Shown one piece after another: positions 17,890 through 26,987 of a DNA stretch of 64,000 nucleotides. Every line of letters begins with the position of its first letter. The stretch's first letter is position 1. This DNA comes from Rhizobium sp. Root708 (GTDB taxonomy: Bacteria; Pseudomonadota; Alphaproteobacteria; Rhizobiales; Rhizobiaceae), in contig NZ_LMHV01000034.1 of NCBI RefSeq assembly GCF_001429725.1, positions 311,534-375,533 on the forward strand. Direction: 5' to 3'. A program made the translations under genes and the position numbers. The notes under the pieces are model-generated. The model did not search any database. It worked only from the letters and a program-made list of their open reading frames with translations, and was not told where the DNA came from.

Positions 17890-18354
17890 ATGAACACAGC
17901 CGAATTGAACAGCTTTATCGTGGAAGCCAAGGCCGGCAGCTATGTCGGAGGCGGAATGACGTCGCCGGCTTGCCGGCAGGGGTCACACGATATCGGCTAC
18001 CGGCGGGGCCGCTGGCGTTATCTCGACAGCTATTTCGGCGATACGCACTTCGCCGGGCAAGAAGTGGTCTGGCTTGACGGTGCGCCGGTCTGGGCGATGA
18101 ACTACTTCGGGCGCATCGTCGAACGCTCGCTGATCGACGGCGAGCGAGCCGGCACCATCATCAAAGCGGCGCTGTCGAAAATGTATGCCGAGTACGGCTA
18201 CTTCCTCGGCGGCATGGAATTCGATCACCCACTCGGCTTCTATGCCGATGAGAACACCGGCGACTGCCGCCACTTCAGCGGACGCGAGGTGATTGTCGTG
18301 AGCGAGCGCCGAGTCTACGAACTCGATTACCGCGGCGGGCTCATTCACCCCTGA
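17890..18354 (+). CDS. DUF5680 domain protein
   Basis: A 154-residue soluble protein of the DUF5680 family, whose function is unknown. Members share the pattern GDTHFAGQEVVW, PVWAMNYFGRI and ELDYRGGLI seen here. No signal peptide or membrane segment. ATG 17890 has GGGAGG 9 bases upstream. A perfect SOS box 51 bases before the start suggests LexA control. It converges on lolD, end to end with no gap. Confidence 0.8.
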   Translation: MNTAELNSFIVEAKAGSYVGGGMTSPACRQGSHDIGYRRGRWRYLDSYFGDTHFAGQEVVWLDGAPVWAMNYFGRIVERSLIDGERAGTIIKAALSKMYAEYGYFLGGMEFDHPLGFYADENTGDCRHFSGREVIVVSERRVYELDYRGGLIHP

Positions 18355-19050
18355 TCAGAAATCGACGATCTTTCCGTCAGCGATCGTGACCCGGCGGTCC
18401 ATGCGCCCGGCGAGTTCGTGATTGTGGGTTGCGATCAGCGCAGCCAGGCCTGATTGACGCACCAGTGCTTCCAGCGCATCGAAAACGTAGCTTGCGGTTT
18501 CAGGATCGAGATTGCCAGTCGGCTCGTCCGCCAATAGCAGGCTCGGCGCATTGGCCACGGCGCGTGCGATCGCGACGCGCTGCTGCTCCCCACCGGAAAG
18601 CTCTCCGGGGCGATGCGCCCCTCGGTGGCCAATGCGCATGTAGTCGAGCAACTGACTCGCCCGCTCCTTCGCTTCCTTGTTCGAAAGTCCGGAAATCATC
18701 TGCGGCATCATGATGTTCTCCAGAGCGGAGAACTCGGGCAGCAAATGATGGAACTGGTAGACGAAGCCGATTTCGCTACGGCGAATCGCTGTGCGCTTGT
18801 CGTCCGGCAGGTTGTCGCAGATGTGGCCGTTGATGGCCACTTCGCCCGAGTCCGGGTGCTCCAGCAGCCCCGCGACATGCAGAAGCGTCGACTTACCCGT
18901 GCCGGATGGCGCGACGAGGGCAACGATCTCACCACTGTTCAGCGTGAAATCTGCTCCGCGCAGGATCGACAGAAGTGTTTCACCCTGCCCGTAATGGCGC
19001 TCGACGCCGGAAAGCTTCAGAACGGTATTCCGCTTCATTGAGTTGAGCAT
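18355..19050 (-). CDS. lolD: Lipoprotein-releasing system ATP-binding protein LolD
   Basis: ABC ATPase (231 aa) that powers release of outer-membrane lipoproteins from the inner membrane. Walker A is APSGTGKST, the signature is LSGGEQQR, Walker B is LLLADEPT, and the switch His is in ATHNHEL. The partner permease gene lies 3 bases upstream. ATG 19050 is used; a second ATG at 19038 (MKRNTV) is also possible given AAGGA just before 19050. Confidence 0.93.
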   Translation of the reverse strand: MLNSMKRNTVLKLSGVERHYGQGETLLSILRGADFTLNSGEIVALVAPSGTGKSTLLHVAGLLEHPDSGEVAINGHICDNLPDDKRTAIRRSEIGFVYQFHHLLPEFSALENIMMPQMISGLSNKEAKERASQLLDYMRIGHRGAHRPGELSGGEQQRVAIARAVANAPSLLLADEPTGNLDPETASYVFDALEALVRQSGLAALIATHNHELAGRMDRRVTIADGKIVDF

Positions 19051-19053
19051 TCC

Positions 19054-20361
19054 TTATTCGTAGCGCAGAGCCTGGACGGGATCGAGCCTGGAGGCTCGCC
19101 ATGCGGGAAAGATCGTCGCGATGAAGGAGAGCGTCAGCGCCATGACCACGACCGAGATGGTCTCCCCGAGTTCCATCTTTGCCGGCAGTTGGCTGAGGAA
19201 GTAGAGCTGTGGGTCGAACAGAACGGTGCCGGAGACCCAGGAGAAGAACTCGCGGATCTTCTCGATGTTGATGCAGACGATCACCCCGAGCAGGACGCCC
19301 GCGAGCGTTCCAACGATGCCGATCGCGGCACCGGTCATGAAGAAGATGCGCATGATCGCGCCTGAGGTTGCGCCCATGGTGCGCAAGATCGCGATATCGC
19401 TGCCCTTGTCCTTCACCAGCATGATCAGGCCGGAGATAATGTTGAGCGCGGCGACGAGCACGATCAAAGTCAGGATCATGAACATCACGTTGCGCTCGAC
19501 CTGCAGCGCCGAGAAGAATGTCTGGTTACGCTGGCGCCAGTCGGTTATCGCGATCTGGCGGCCGGCGGCTGCCTCCACCTTCGGACGCAAGTTGTCGATA
19601 TCGTCGGGATTGTCGGCGAACAGCTCGATCGATTGAACCAGGCCATCCGCATTGAAATATATCTGGGATTCCTCGAGCGGCATGTAGATGATCGAGGCAT
19701 CGTATTCCGACATGCCGATCTCGAATATACCTGACACCTTGTAGGACTTGACCCGCGGGTTGACACCCATCGGCGTGACGTCACCTTCCGGTGAGATCAG
19801 CGTAATGTTGTCGCCCGCCTGCAGTCCGAGCTGGTCGGCCATGCGCGAGCCGATCAACACGCCCTGCCCGGCTGCAAAGCCGACGAGATCGCCGGACTTG
19901 ATATTGCTTGAGATCGTCTTGACCTTGTCCAGATCCTCGGCGCGGATGCCGCGCACGAGTGCACCCGTGCCAGCACCACCCTGACCGGAAGCCAGCGTCT
20001 GCCCTTCCACAAGCGGCAGCGCGAGCTTGATGCCGGGGACCGCGCCAAGGCGATCCGTCAAAGCGGCATAATCGGTAAAGGGACCATCGACCGGCTGCAC
20101 GATCATGTGGCCGTTGATGCCGAGAATCCGTGAAATGAGCTCCGTCCGGAAACCGTTCATGACCGCCATGACGATGATGAGCGTCGCAACGCCAAGCATG
20201 ATGCCGATGAACGAAAAGCCGGCGATCACGGAAATAAACGCCTCCTTGCGGCGGGCGCGCAAATAGCGCCACGCCACAAGTCTTTCAAAGGCGGAAAATG
20301 GCCGGCTGGCCGGCGCCGGGCCGGATGTGGAACCCCGCTGGCTCACCGTTGCATCTGCCAT
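19054..20361 (-). CDS. lolC: Lipoprotein-releasing system permease LolC/LolE
   Basis: Inner-membrane permease (435 aa) of the MacB/LolE type: one helix near residue 45 (GFSFIGIMLGVATLIIVMAV), a large periplasmic domain, then three C-terminal helices of the FtsX-like domain. Rhizobia usually have a single LolC/E-type permease that works as a dimer with LolD, and only one is present here. The ATG at 20361 follows GGAGG. The gene sits between proS and lolD and is probably co-transcribed with both. Confidence 0.92.
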   Translation of the reverse strand: MADATVSQRGSTSGPAPASRPFSAFERLVAWRYLRARRKEAFISVIAGFSFIGIMLGVATLIIVMAVMNGFRTELISRILGINGHMIVQPVDGPFTDYAALTDRLGAVPGIKLALPLVEGQTLASGQGGAGTGALVRGIRAEDLDKVKTISSNIKSGDLVGFAAGQGVLIGSRMADQLGLQAGDNITLISPEGDVTPMGVNPRVKSYKVSGIFEIGMSEYDASIIYMPLEESQIYFNADGLVQSIELFADNPDDIDNLRPKVEAAAGRQIAITDWRQRNQTFFSALQVERNVMFMILTLIVLVAALNIISGLIMLVKDKGSDIAILRTMGATSGAIMRIFFMTGAAIGIVGTLAGVLLGVIVCINIEKIREFFSWVSGTVLFDPQLYFLSQLPAKMELGETISVVVMALTLSFIATIFPAWRASRLDPVQALRYE

Positions 20362-20376
20362 TTCGCCTCCGCTTTC

Positions 20377-21699
20377 TTAGCCTGCGAGCTTCTTGATCGC
20401 CGCGTCGATGGTCATCGTTTCGCGAGCGCCCGTCTTGCGGTCCTTCACTTCGACTTCGCCGCTCGCGACCGCACGCGGGCCGGCAATGATCTGGAGCGGA
20501 ACGCCGATCAGGTCGGCGGTCGCAAACTTCGTTCCGGCGCGGTCGTCGGTATCGTCGTAAAGGACATCCTTGCCGGCGTTCGACAGCGCTGCGTAGATCT
20601 TCTCGCAGGCAGCATCACACGCCGCATCACCGGCCTTCATGTTGATTACGACCACATCGAACGGCGCAACGGACGCCGGCCAGATGATTCCGTTCTCGTC
20701 ATGCGATGCTTCGATGATGGCGGGAACAAGGCGGGTGGGGCCGATACCGTAAGAACCCATATGAACATTGTGTTCCTTGCCGTCAGGTCCCTGCACCTTC
20801 GCGCCCATCGGCTCGGAGTATTTCGTGCCGAAGTAGAAGATGTGGCCGACTTCGATGCCTCGGGCCGAAAGGCGATCGCCTTCAGGAATGGCGTCGAATG
20901 CGGCCTCGTCGTGCATCTCCGAGGTCGCGGCGTACACCGACGTCCACTTGTCGAAGATCGCCTGCATGCCGGCGACGTCGTCGAAATCGATATCGGCCGC
21001 CGGAATGTCGAAGTTCACGAAATCACGGTGCGAGAACACTTCCGACTCGCCGGTGTCGGCGAGAATGATGAACTCGTGGCTGTGATTGCCGCCGATCGGG
21101 CCGGTATCGGCACGCATAGGAATGGCGCGGAGACCGAGACGGTCGAAGGTGCGCAGGTAGGCCGCGAACATCTTGTTATAGGAGTGAACGGCGTCTTCCT
21201 TGTTCAGATCGAAGGAATACGCGTCCTTCATCAGGAATTCGCGCGAGCGCATGGTGCCGAAGCGCGGACGGATCTCGTCGCGGAACTTCAGCTGAATATG
21301 ATAGAGGTTAAGCGGCAGGCTCTTGTAAGACTTCACGTAGGACCGGAAGATGTCCGTGACCATTTCCTCGTTGGTCGGGCCGTACAGCATGGGACGGTCC
21401 TGCCGGTCCTTGATGCGCAGCATTTCCTTGCCGTAGGCGTCGTAACGACCGCTTTCCTGCCAGAGCTCCGCCGACTGCAGCGTCGGCATCGATAGTTCGA
21501 TCGCGCCTGCGCGGTTCTGCTCTTCGCGGACGATATTGTTGACCTTGTCGAGGACGCGCTTGCCGAGCGGCAGCCAAGAATACATGCCCTGCGACTGCTG
21601 GCGGATCATGCCAGCGCGCAGCATCAACCGGTGGGAAACGATTTCCGCTTCCTTGGGGTTTTCCTTGAGGATGGGCATGAAATAGCGGGACAGACGCAT
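20377..21699 (-). CDS. proS: Prolyl-tRNA synthetase
   Basis: Class II aminoacyl-tRNA synthetase that charges tRNA-Pro. Motif 2 is FRDEIRPRFGTMRSREFLMK and motif 3 is GIGPTRLVPAIIE. At 440 residues it is the short alphaproteobacterial type, which lacks the roughly 180-residue editing insertion of the E. coli enzyme, so mischarged Ala-tRNA-Pro would need a separate deacylase. The C-terminal anticodon-binding domain is intact (VVINMKAGD to KKLAG). A 560-base non-coding region containing a putative sRNA precedes it. Confidence 0.95.
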   Translation of the reverse strand: MRLSRYFMPILKENPKEAEIVSHRLMLRAGMIRQQSQGMYSWLPLGKRVLDKVNNIVREEQNRAGAIELSMPTLQSAELWQESGRYDAYGKEMLRIKDRQDRPMLYGPTNEEMVTDIFRSYVKSYKSLPLNLYHIQLKFRDEIRPRFGTMRSREFLMKDAYSFDLNKEDAVHSYNKMFAAYLRTFDRLGLRAIPMRADTGPIGGNHSHEFIILADTGESEVFSHRDFVNFDIPAADIDFDDVAGMQAIFDKWTSVYAATSEMHDEAAFDAIPEGDRLSARGIEVGHIFYFGTKYSEPMGAKVQGPDGKEHNVHMGSYGIGPTRLVPAIIEASHDENGIIWPASVAPFDVVVINMKAGDAACDAACEKIYAALSNAGKDVLYDDTDDRAGTKFATADLIGVPLQIIAGPRAVASGEVEVKDRKTGARETMTIDAAIKKLAG

Positions 21700-21907
21700 G
21701 GCGAACTTCCGGAACAGTTGAGATGCCGCAGAATACGGAATCGAAGGCGATCGTTAATATTGGCAGCGTTCATAGACGCTTCGCGGGAGGAAAGAAACCC
21801 GCGACAGATATAAGCGACCTTCCGTACCAGCAAGTTCAGTCAACAAAATCGCGTCGTTGTAGAAAAGTATGTGATTATAATGGTTTGAAGGAAATCCTTA
21901 TCAACAG

Positions 21908-21931
21908 AAAAAAATTGCTACACTGTAGCAA
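21908..21931 (-). terminator. Minus-strand hairpin with T-run upstream of proS
   Basis: Perfect TTGCTAC / GTAGCAA arms (21915-21921 and 21925-21931) around 3 bases. On the minus strand it is followed by a T-rich stretch (7 Ts). It would end transcripts coming from DUF1467 before the proS promoter. Confidence 0.6.
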
Positions 21932-21974
21932 AAATGCAAAAAAACCTGATGACAAAGCCCAATCTTTGAGCTAG

Positions 21975-22126
21975 TTTTAGCCCACAAAACAGGCAGAGAG
22001 TTAATCTCCGTCAATTTCGCGGTCAAGTCTTGGGAGGATCAGATCTTAGGCGCGCTCGTCGCAGCCCCGGCAACGGTTACGGATCACGCGATACTTAAAA
22101 CAAGGCTTTTAGCCTTGTTTTTTTTT
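21975..22126 (+). ncRNA. Candidate small RNA upstream of proS (possibly alpha-r9 type)
   Basis: A plus-strand stretch between divergent neighbours (proS and DUF1467 both lie on the minus strand) ends in a strong intrinsic terminator with a 9-T tail that no plus-strand gene needs. No coding frame is credible. From memory, the alpha-r9 sRNA family (Smr9C in S. meliloti, about 150 nt) lies next to proS, and this stretch has that size and context; I could not compare sequences. The 5' end is a guess set by that length. Confidence 0.45.
22097..22126 (+). terminator. Strong intrinsic terminator, plus strand
   Basis: Stem CAAGGCT / AGCCTTG (22101-22107 and 22111-22117), extended by A/T pairs, 3-base loop, followed by 9 Ts. 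On the minus strand only four Ts follow, so the plus strand is the likely user. Confidence 0.85.
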
Positions 22127-22260
22127 GATTTTTCGGCAGTCCCAGTATCCATCTAACGTAACGAAAGGCTGGCTTTCCTTTACGGAAGGCACATGCCTGA
22201 CTTTGATGACATGGATATGACAGCGCTTGGAAACAAGTGCCCAAGCTTTGAGCAAGCGCC
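22127..22260. other. Spacer between the sRNA terminator and DUF1467
   Basis: 134 bases without a credible gene. I see no operator or clear promoter in it. Confidence 0.3.
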
Positions 22261-22542
22261 CTACACGTTCGAGAAGGACGGGCCGATCTGGGGCAGGGCA
22301 TCGAAGCCCCAGCCGAAGTAATTCGACGAGATATACCAGGCCGCGTAGATGACCGCCGAGACGATCGTGGTCAGCGAGAAGACGAACAGCGGACGAAACT
22401 TGGTGGGCGCACTATGGACCGTACCTAGGACGATATCGTTGTCTTCCGCCTGCGTGCGCAGACCGATCGGCAGGACGCCGAAAAGCGTAATCCACCAGAC
22501 GATGAAGTAAACGGCGAAGCCCTGAAGAAATATCTGCAGCAT
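22261..22542 (-). CDS. DUF1467 family membrane protein
   Basis: A 93-residue DUF1467 protein with two membrane segments (residues 5-27 and 52-72) separated by a conserved loop GLRTQAEDNDIVLGT. Function unknown. In rhizobia it follows the mce gene, as here, and lies downstream of the nuo-birA-rnj-mce run. Confidence 0.85.
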   Translation of the reverse strand: MLQIFLQGFAVYFIVWWITLFGVLPIGLRTQAEDNDIVLGTVHSAPTKFRPLFVFSLTTIVSAVIYAAWYISSNYFGWGFDALPQIGPSFSNV

Positions 22543-22661
22543 TCGTTATCCCATGTACCGTACCATACGGTTTCGTTGCGCGCTTATAAGCCTTCGCAGC
22601 CGTCAAATCCAAGAGGGCTCGTTCGTTTCACCCGGCTTGGGTCACTCTGCCGCAGCCTGCC

Positions 22662-23066
22662 CTAGACCTGCTCGAGCTCGATCAGCGTTCCGAAGAAGTC
22701 TTTCGGATGCAGGAACAGCACCGGCTTGCCGTGAGCGCCAATCTTCGGATCACCTTTGCCGAGCACCCGGGCACCCGATGCGACAAGCTGGTCCCTTGCG
22801 GCAAGGAGGTCCATCACCTCGTAGCAGATGTGATGCATCCCACCAGCCGGGCTCTTCTCAAGGAACGCCGCGATGGGAGACCCCTCACCCAATGGCTCCA
22901 GAAGTTCGACCTTGGTGTTCGGGAGCTCGACGAAAACCACGGTTACGCCGTGCTCCGGCAAAGCCTGTGCCGCAGATACGACGGCGCCCAACGTATCGCG
23001 ATACGCAGCAGTAGCGGCGGCTAGGTCCGGCACGGCGATCGCGATGTGATTGACGCGCCCAAGCAT
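22662..23066 (-). CDS. mce: Methylmalonyl-CoA epimerase
   Basis: A 134-residue VOC-superfamily (glyoxalase fold) protein that interconverts (2S)- and (2R)-methylmalonyl-CoA in propionate and branched-chain catabolism. It has two beta-alpha-beta modules with metal ligands in RVNHIAIAVPDL and GMHHICYEV, a FVELPNTKVELLEP segment and a C-terminal FLHPKDFFGTLIELEQV. The start lies 6 bases after the rnj stop, indicating co-transcription. Confidence 0.9.
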   Translation of the reverse strand: MLGRVNHIAIAVPDLAAATAAYRDTLGAVVSAAQALPEHGVTVVFVELPNTKVELLEPLGEGSPIAAFLEKSPAGGMHHICYEVMDLLAARDQLVASGARVLGKGDPKIGAHGKPVLFLHPKDFFGTLIELEQV

Positions 23067-23071
23067 CTCGG

Positions 23072-24742
23072 TCAGATCTTGTTGACGAAAACGGTGACAA
23101 CAGGCTTCTTGCCCCAGATCTGGTTGGCAGCGGCACGTACCGCGCGCCGGACCGACTCCTGAAGCAGATCGAGATCCTTGCGGCGCGCACGCGGAATACT
23201 CTCCAGAGCGCCCACCGCGGCGTCATAGAGTGAATCTTCGATCTCGTCGCCTTCGTCGTCATAAACAGGCAGACCGATAGCGACAAGATCCGGCTCGCCG
23301 ACGATATCGAAGCGGTTGTCGATGATGACGTTTACAGCGACGTGACCGACATAGGAGAGCTTCTTGCGCTCGCCGATGCCCATCTCGTCGAAGTCGCCGA
23401 TCAGCGCGCCGTCCTTGTAGATGCGGCCGTGGGGTGCCTCGTCGATGACCTCGACAGCTCCCGGCGCCAGACGAAGAACGTCGCCGTTGCGCACGCGCGG
23501 CACGATGCCGATGCCGGACTGCTCGGCAAGCTCCTTGTGTGCCGTCAGGTGCGCCGCCTCGCCGTGCACAGGCACAACGATCTTCGGCCGTGTCAATTCG
23601 TACATCTTCTGCAGCTCGTTGCGCCTCGGATGTCCGGAGACGTGAACCAATGCCTCGCTATCCGTGATGATGTGGACGCCCTGCTCGATGAGGCCGTTCT
23701 TGATGTCCCCGATCGCCTTTTCATTGCCCGGGATAGCACGGGAGGAGAACACCACGACGTCGCCGGCGGCGAGCGCAACGTTGCGCATCTCATCACGCGA
23801 TAGCTTGGCGAGCGCCGCACGGGGCTCTCCCTGGCTTCCGGTCAGGATAACCACGACCTTGTCACGCGGGATATAGCCGTACTCGTCTTCCGAGATGAAC
23901 GGCTTGACGCCTTCCAGGAGGCCGATATCACGCGATACATCAACGACCCGCTTCAGCGAGCTTCCGAGCAGAAGCACCTCGCGGCCAGCCGCCTCGGCAG
24001 CCTCGGCAACGGTGCGGATACGGCCGACATTCGACGAGAACGTCGTGACCGCCACGCGGCCTTCGGCGTTCTCGATGATCTTGCGCAGACTTTCGGAAAC
24101 ATCCTTTTCGGACGGCGAAACGCCATCGCGAAGAGCGTTCGTGGAATCGCACATCAGAGCCAGTACGCCCTCGTCGCCAAGCTGGCGGAAACGGGCTTCG
24201 TCGGTCAGTGGCCCGAGCGACGGCTCGTGGTCGATCTTCCAATCGCCCGTATGGATCACATTGCCCAACGGCGTACGGATCATCAGCGACATCGGCTCCG
24301 GGATGGAATGGTTGACGGCCACGCCTTCAACGCTGAAGGGGCCAACATTGACCACTGTTCCCGCCGTGAACGGCGTGATCGGGATTTCGCCGACCGCCGA
24401 CTTCTCGAAGTTGCGCTTTGCCTCAAGCAGGCCGGCGGTAAAGGCCGAGGCGTAGACGGGAACATTGAGACCGGGCCACAGATCCGCGAGCGCACCGTAA
24501 TGGTCCTCATGCGCGTGCGTGATGAAGATCGCCTTCAGGTTCTTGCGCTCGCTGGCGAGATAGCGAATGTCCGGCAGCACGAGGTCGACACCCGGCAGAT
24601 CCGGCCCCGGGAAGGTGACGCCGCAGTCGACCATGATCCACTGGCGATGATCCGGCGGGCCGTAGCCGTAGAGGGCGAGATTCATCCCGATCTCGCCTAC
24701 GCCGCCCAACGGCAGAAATACCAGTTCGTCCTGCTTCGCCAT
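23072..24742 (-). CDS. rnj: Ribonuclease J
   Basis: Metallo-beta-lactamase/beta-CASP ribonuclease (about 556 aa) with 5'-3' exo- and endonuclease activity in RNA decay and 16S/23S rRNA maturation. The metal-binding signature is THAHEDHYGAL; also present are GDWKIDH and the RNase J motif HVSGHPRRNEL. The ATG at 24742 (MAKQDELV) is preferred over TTG 24763, which would overlap birA. Alphaproteobacteria carry both RNase E and RNase J. Confidence 0.93.
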   Translation of the reverse strand: MAKQDELVFLPLGGVGEIGMNLALYGYGPPDHRQWIMVDCGVTFPGPDLPGVDLVLPDIRYLASERKNLKAIFITHAHEDHYGALADLWPGLNVPVYASAFTAGLLEAKRNFEKSAVGEIPITPFTAGTVVNVGPFSVEGVAVNHSIPEPMSLMIRTPLGNVIHTGDWKIDHEPSLGPLTDEARFRQLGDEGVLALMCDSTNALRDGVSPSEKDVSESLRKIIENAEGRVAVTTFSSNVGRIRTVAEAAEAAGREVLLLGSSLKRVVDVSRDIGLLEGVKPFISEDEYGYIPRDKVVVILTGSQGEPRAALAKLSRDEMRNVALAAGDVVVFSSRAIPGNEKAIGDIKNGLIEQGVHIITDSEALVHVSGHPRRNELQKMYELTRPKIVVPVHGEAAHLTAHKELAEQSGIGIVPRVRNGDVLRLAPGAVEVIDEAPHGRIYKDGALIGDFDEMGIGERKKLSYVGHVAVNVIIDNRFDIVGEPDLVAIGLPVYDDEGDEIEDSLYDAAVGALESIPRARRKDLDLLQESVRRAVRAAANQIWGKKPVVTVFVNKI

Positions 24743-24759
24743 ATTAATCTTTTTTCCAA

Positions 24760-25524
24760 TCAACCAAAGAAGACATCGCCTGCGGCGATGGTCATCATCC
24801 TGCCTGCCCCAGTATCGAGCTTCAACAGGCCATTATCATCAATTCCATCGAAGTGCCCGGAAATCGACCGATCCGGCAGGTTCACGGTTATCTTTTCGCC
24901 AATGCCGCAGGCAACTTTGCGCCAGCGCTCGGTGATTTCGCGCACGCCGCGGCCACGGTCCCATGCTTCCAATACTTCGGCCATCGATGCGAAAAGATGG
25001 GCGAAGACGTCTTCCGGAGAAGCGGAGCTGCCCTGCTCGCGCAGGCAAGTGACCGGATACAGCGGATTTTCAGGCATGAAGGCGACGTTGATGCCGATGC
25101 CGATGACAAGCGCATGCCGTCCATCGGGAAGCGCTTCACCCTCGACGAGAATGCCGCACGTCTTCTTGCGTCCGATCAGGATATCGTTGGGCCACTTCAC
25201 TTCCAGCGGCTCGGCGGTATGCGGCAGAACCTGACGCACCGCCTGATGCACGGCGACGGCAATTGCCAGCGGCAATGAACCAAGGCGCTCCATCGGCGCC
25301 GGATCGATAAGAAGAAGCGAGGCGTAGAGATTGCCCCGTTCAGAAACCCAGGGGCGGCCACGGCGGCCACGGCCGCCGGTCTGCTCTTCCGCTGTCACCC
25401 AGAGTAAGCCGCGGTCCCCTGCCCGGGCCCGGGCAAGGCATTCGCTATTGGTGGACGATGTTTCCGACAGAGCCTCGTGCCTGAAATCGTCAAGCGATAT
25501 CCGGCGCCGTGGGTCTAGGCTCAT
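24760..25524 (-). CDS. birA: Biotin--[acetyl-CoA-carboxylase] ligase
   Basis: Attaches biotin to carboxylase carrier protein. The 254-residue protein contains the biotinoyl-AMP motif GGRGRRGRPW and KWPNDILIGRKKTCGILVE. It lacks the N-terminal winged helix of E. coli BirA, so it is a ligase only and not a bio-operon repressor. The start ATG overlaps the nuoN stop by one base, placing it at the end of the nuo transcription unit, as in other rhizobia. Confidence 0.93.
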   Translation of the reverse strand: MSLDPRRRISLDDFRHEALSETSSTNSECLARARAGDRGLLWVTAEEQTGGRGRRGRPWVSERGNLYASLLLIDPAPMERLGSLPLAIAVAVHQAVRQVLPHTAEPLEVKWPNDILIGRKKTCGILVEGEALPDGRHALVIGIGINVAFMPENPLYPVTCLREQGSSASPEDVFAHLFASMAEVLEAWDRGRGVREITERWRKVACGIGEKITVNLPDRSISGHFDGIDDNGLLKLDTGAGRMMTIAAGDVFFG

Positions 25525-26969
25525 CAGAACAGGGTCGCCGCAGCAAGCTCGGCTGCGCCACCGATCGGACCGCCGATGAAGACATAGGCGAGAACCAGCA
25601 GGCCAGAAACACCGAAGACGAGGCGCATAGAACCCGACACGCGGGCAAACTCGCCGGTCGCTTCATCGAACCACATCAGCTTGATGACGCGCAGATAGTA
25701 GAAGGCGCCAACGACCGAGGAAAGGATACCGATGATGGCAAGCGCATAGAGCTTGGCTTCGATGGCGGCGACGAAGACGAAGTACTTCGCGAAGAAGCCT
25801 GCGAGCGGCGGGATGCCGGCCAGCGAGAACATCAGGATCGTGAAGATGGTCGCCATGAACGGGTTCGTGGTCGAGAGGCCTGCCAGATCGCTGACATTCT
25901 CGACGACGGTGCCGTCCTTGCGGCGCATCGACATGATGATCGCGAAGCCGCCGAGCGTCATGGTCATGTAGATGACCATGTAGAGCATGACGCCCGAGAC
26001 ACCGGTCTGATTGCCGGCCGCAAGACCGACGAGCGCATAACCCATGTGACCAATGGACGAATAGGCCATCAGTCGCTTGATGTTCTTCTGGCCGATAGCC
26101 GCGAAGGAGCCGAGCAGCATCGATGCGATCGAGATGAACACCACGACCTGCTGCCAGTCGGCCATGACAGGCTGGAAGGCGCTGATGACGATACGCGTCA
26201 TCATGGCCATGGCGGCAACCTTCGGAGCACTTGCCAGGAATGCCGTTACCGGCGTCGGCGCACCTTCGTAAACGTCGGGCGTCCACATGTGGAACGGAAC
26301 GGCCGAAATCTTGAAGGCAATGCCGGCGAGGATGAAGACGAGACCGAAGACCAGGCCAAGCGAACGAGCGCCATCGACCATAAGCGCCTGGGCGATATCG
26401 CCGAAGTGCGTGTGACCGGTGAAGCCATAGACCAGCGACATGCCGTAGAGAAGCATGCCCGAGGACAGCGCGCCGAGCACAAAGTACTTCAGGCCGGCTT
26501 CCGTCGACTTGACGCTATCGCGGTTGATCGCGGCAATGACGTAGATCGCGAGCGACTGCAGCTCGAGGCCGAGATAGAGCGAGATCAGGTCGTTGGCGGA
26601 GATCATCAGCAGGATGCCGAGCGTGCAGAGCACGATCAGGACCGGGAACTCGAACTTGTCGAGCTGGTTCTCCTTGGCGAGACCGAGCGACATGAACAGC
26701 GCCACGATCGAGCCGACGAGCGCCGTGACCTTCATGAAGCGGCCGAAGCCGTCCGACAGGAAGACGCCGCCGTAAGCGAGGCCCTCGCTCGGCACGAAGA
26801 CGAGCCAGAGAGCGGCCGCCGCCAGGACGAGAATGGCGAGAACGCTCACCATGCGGGCGGAGCGTTCGCCGACGAAAACGCCGATCATCAGCAGCACCAG
26901 GGAACCGACCGCGAGGATCAGTTCCGGGATGGAAAGATGCAGGCTTGCGAGTAGTGTTTCAGAGGTCAT
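25524..26969 (-). CDS. nuoN: NADH-quinone oxidoreductase subunit N
   Basis: Antiporter-like proton-pumping subunit of complex I (481 aa) with 13-14 predicted helices; a shared motif is FKISAVPFHMWTPDVYEGAP. It is the last nuo gene. Its stop shares one base with birA; nuoM lies 18 bases upstream. Confidence 0.96.
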   Translation of the reverse strand: MTSETLLASLHLSIPELILAVGSLVLLMIGVFVGERSARMVSVLAILVLAAAALWLVFVPSEGLAYGGVFLSDGFGRFMKVTALVGSIVALFMSLGLAKENQLDKFEFPVLIVLCTLGILLMISANDLISLYLGLELQSLAIYVIAAINRDSVKSTEAGLKYFVLGALSSGMLLYGMSLVYGFTGHTHFGDIAQALMVDGARSLGLVFGLVFILAGIAFKISAVPFHMWTPDVYEGAPTPVTAFLASAPKVAAMAMMTRIVISAFQPVMADWQQVVVFISIASMLLGSFAAIGQKNIKRLMAYSSIGHMGYALVGLAAGNQTGVSGVMLYMVIYMTMTLGGFAIIMSMRRKDGTVVENVSDLAGLSTTNPFMATIFTILMFSLAGIPPLAGFFAKYFVFVAAIEAKLYALAIIGILSSVVGAFYYLRVIKLMWFDEATGEFARVSGSMRLVFGVSGLLVLAYVFIGGPIGGAAELAAATLF

Positions 26970-26987
26970 ATCACAAAAGTCCCGTCA

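Noticed and set aside
22095..22301. 68-codon minus-strand frame upstream of proS
   Set aside because: No ribosome binding site; overlaps the terminator and DUF1467 end.
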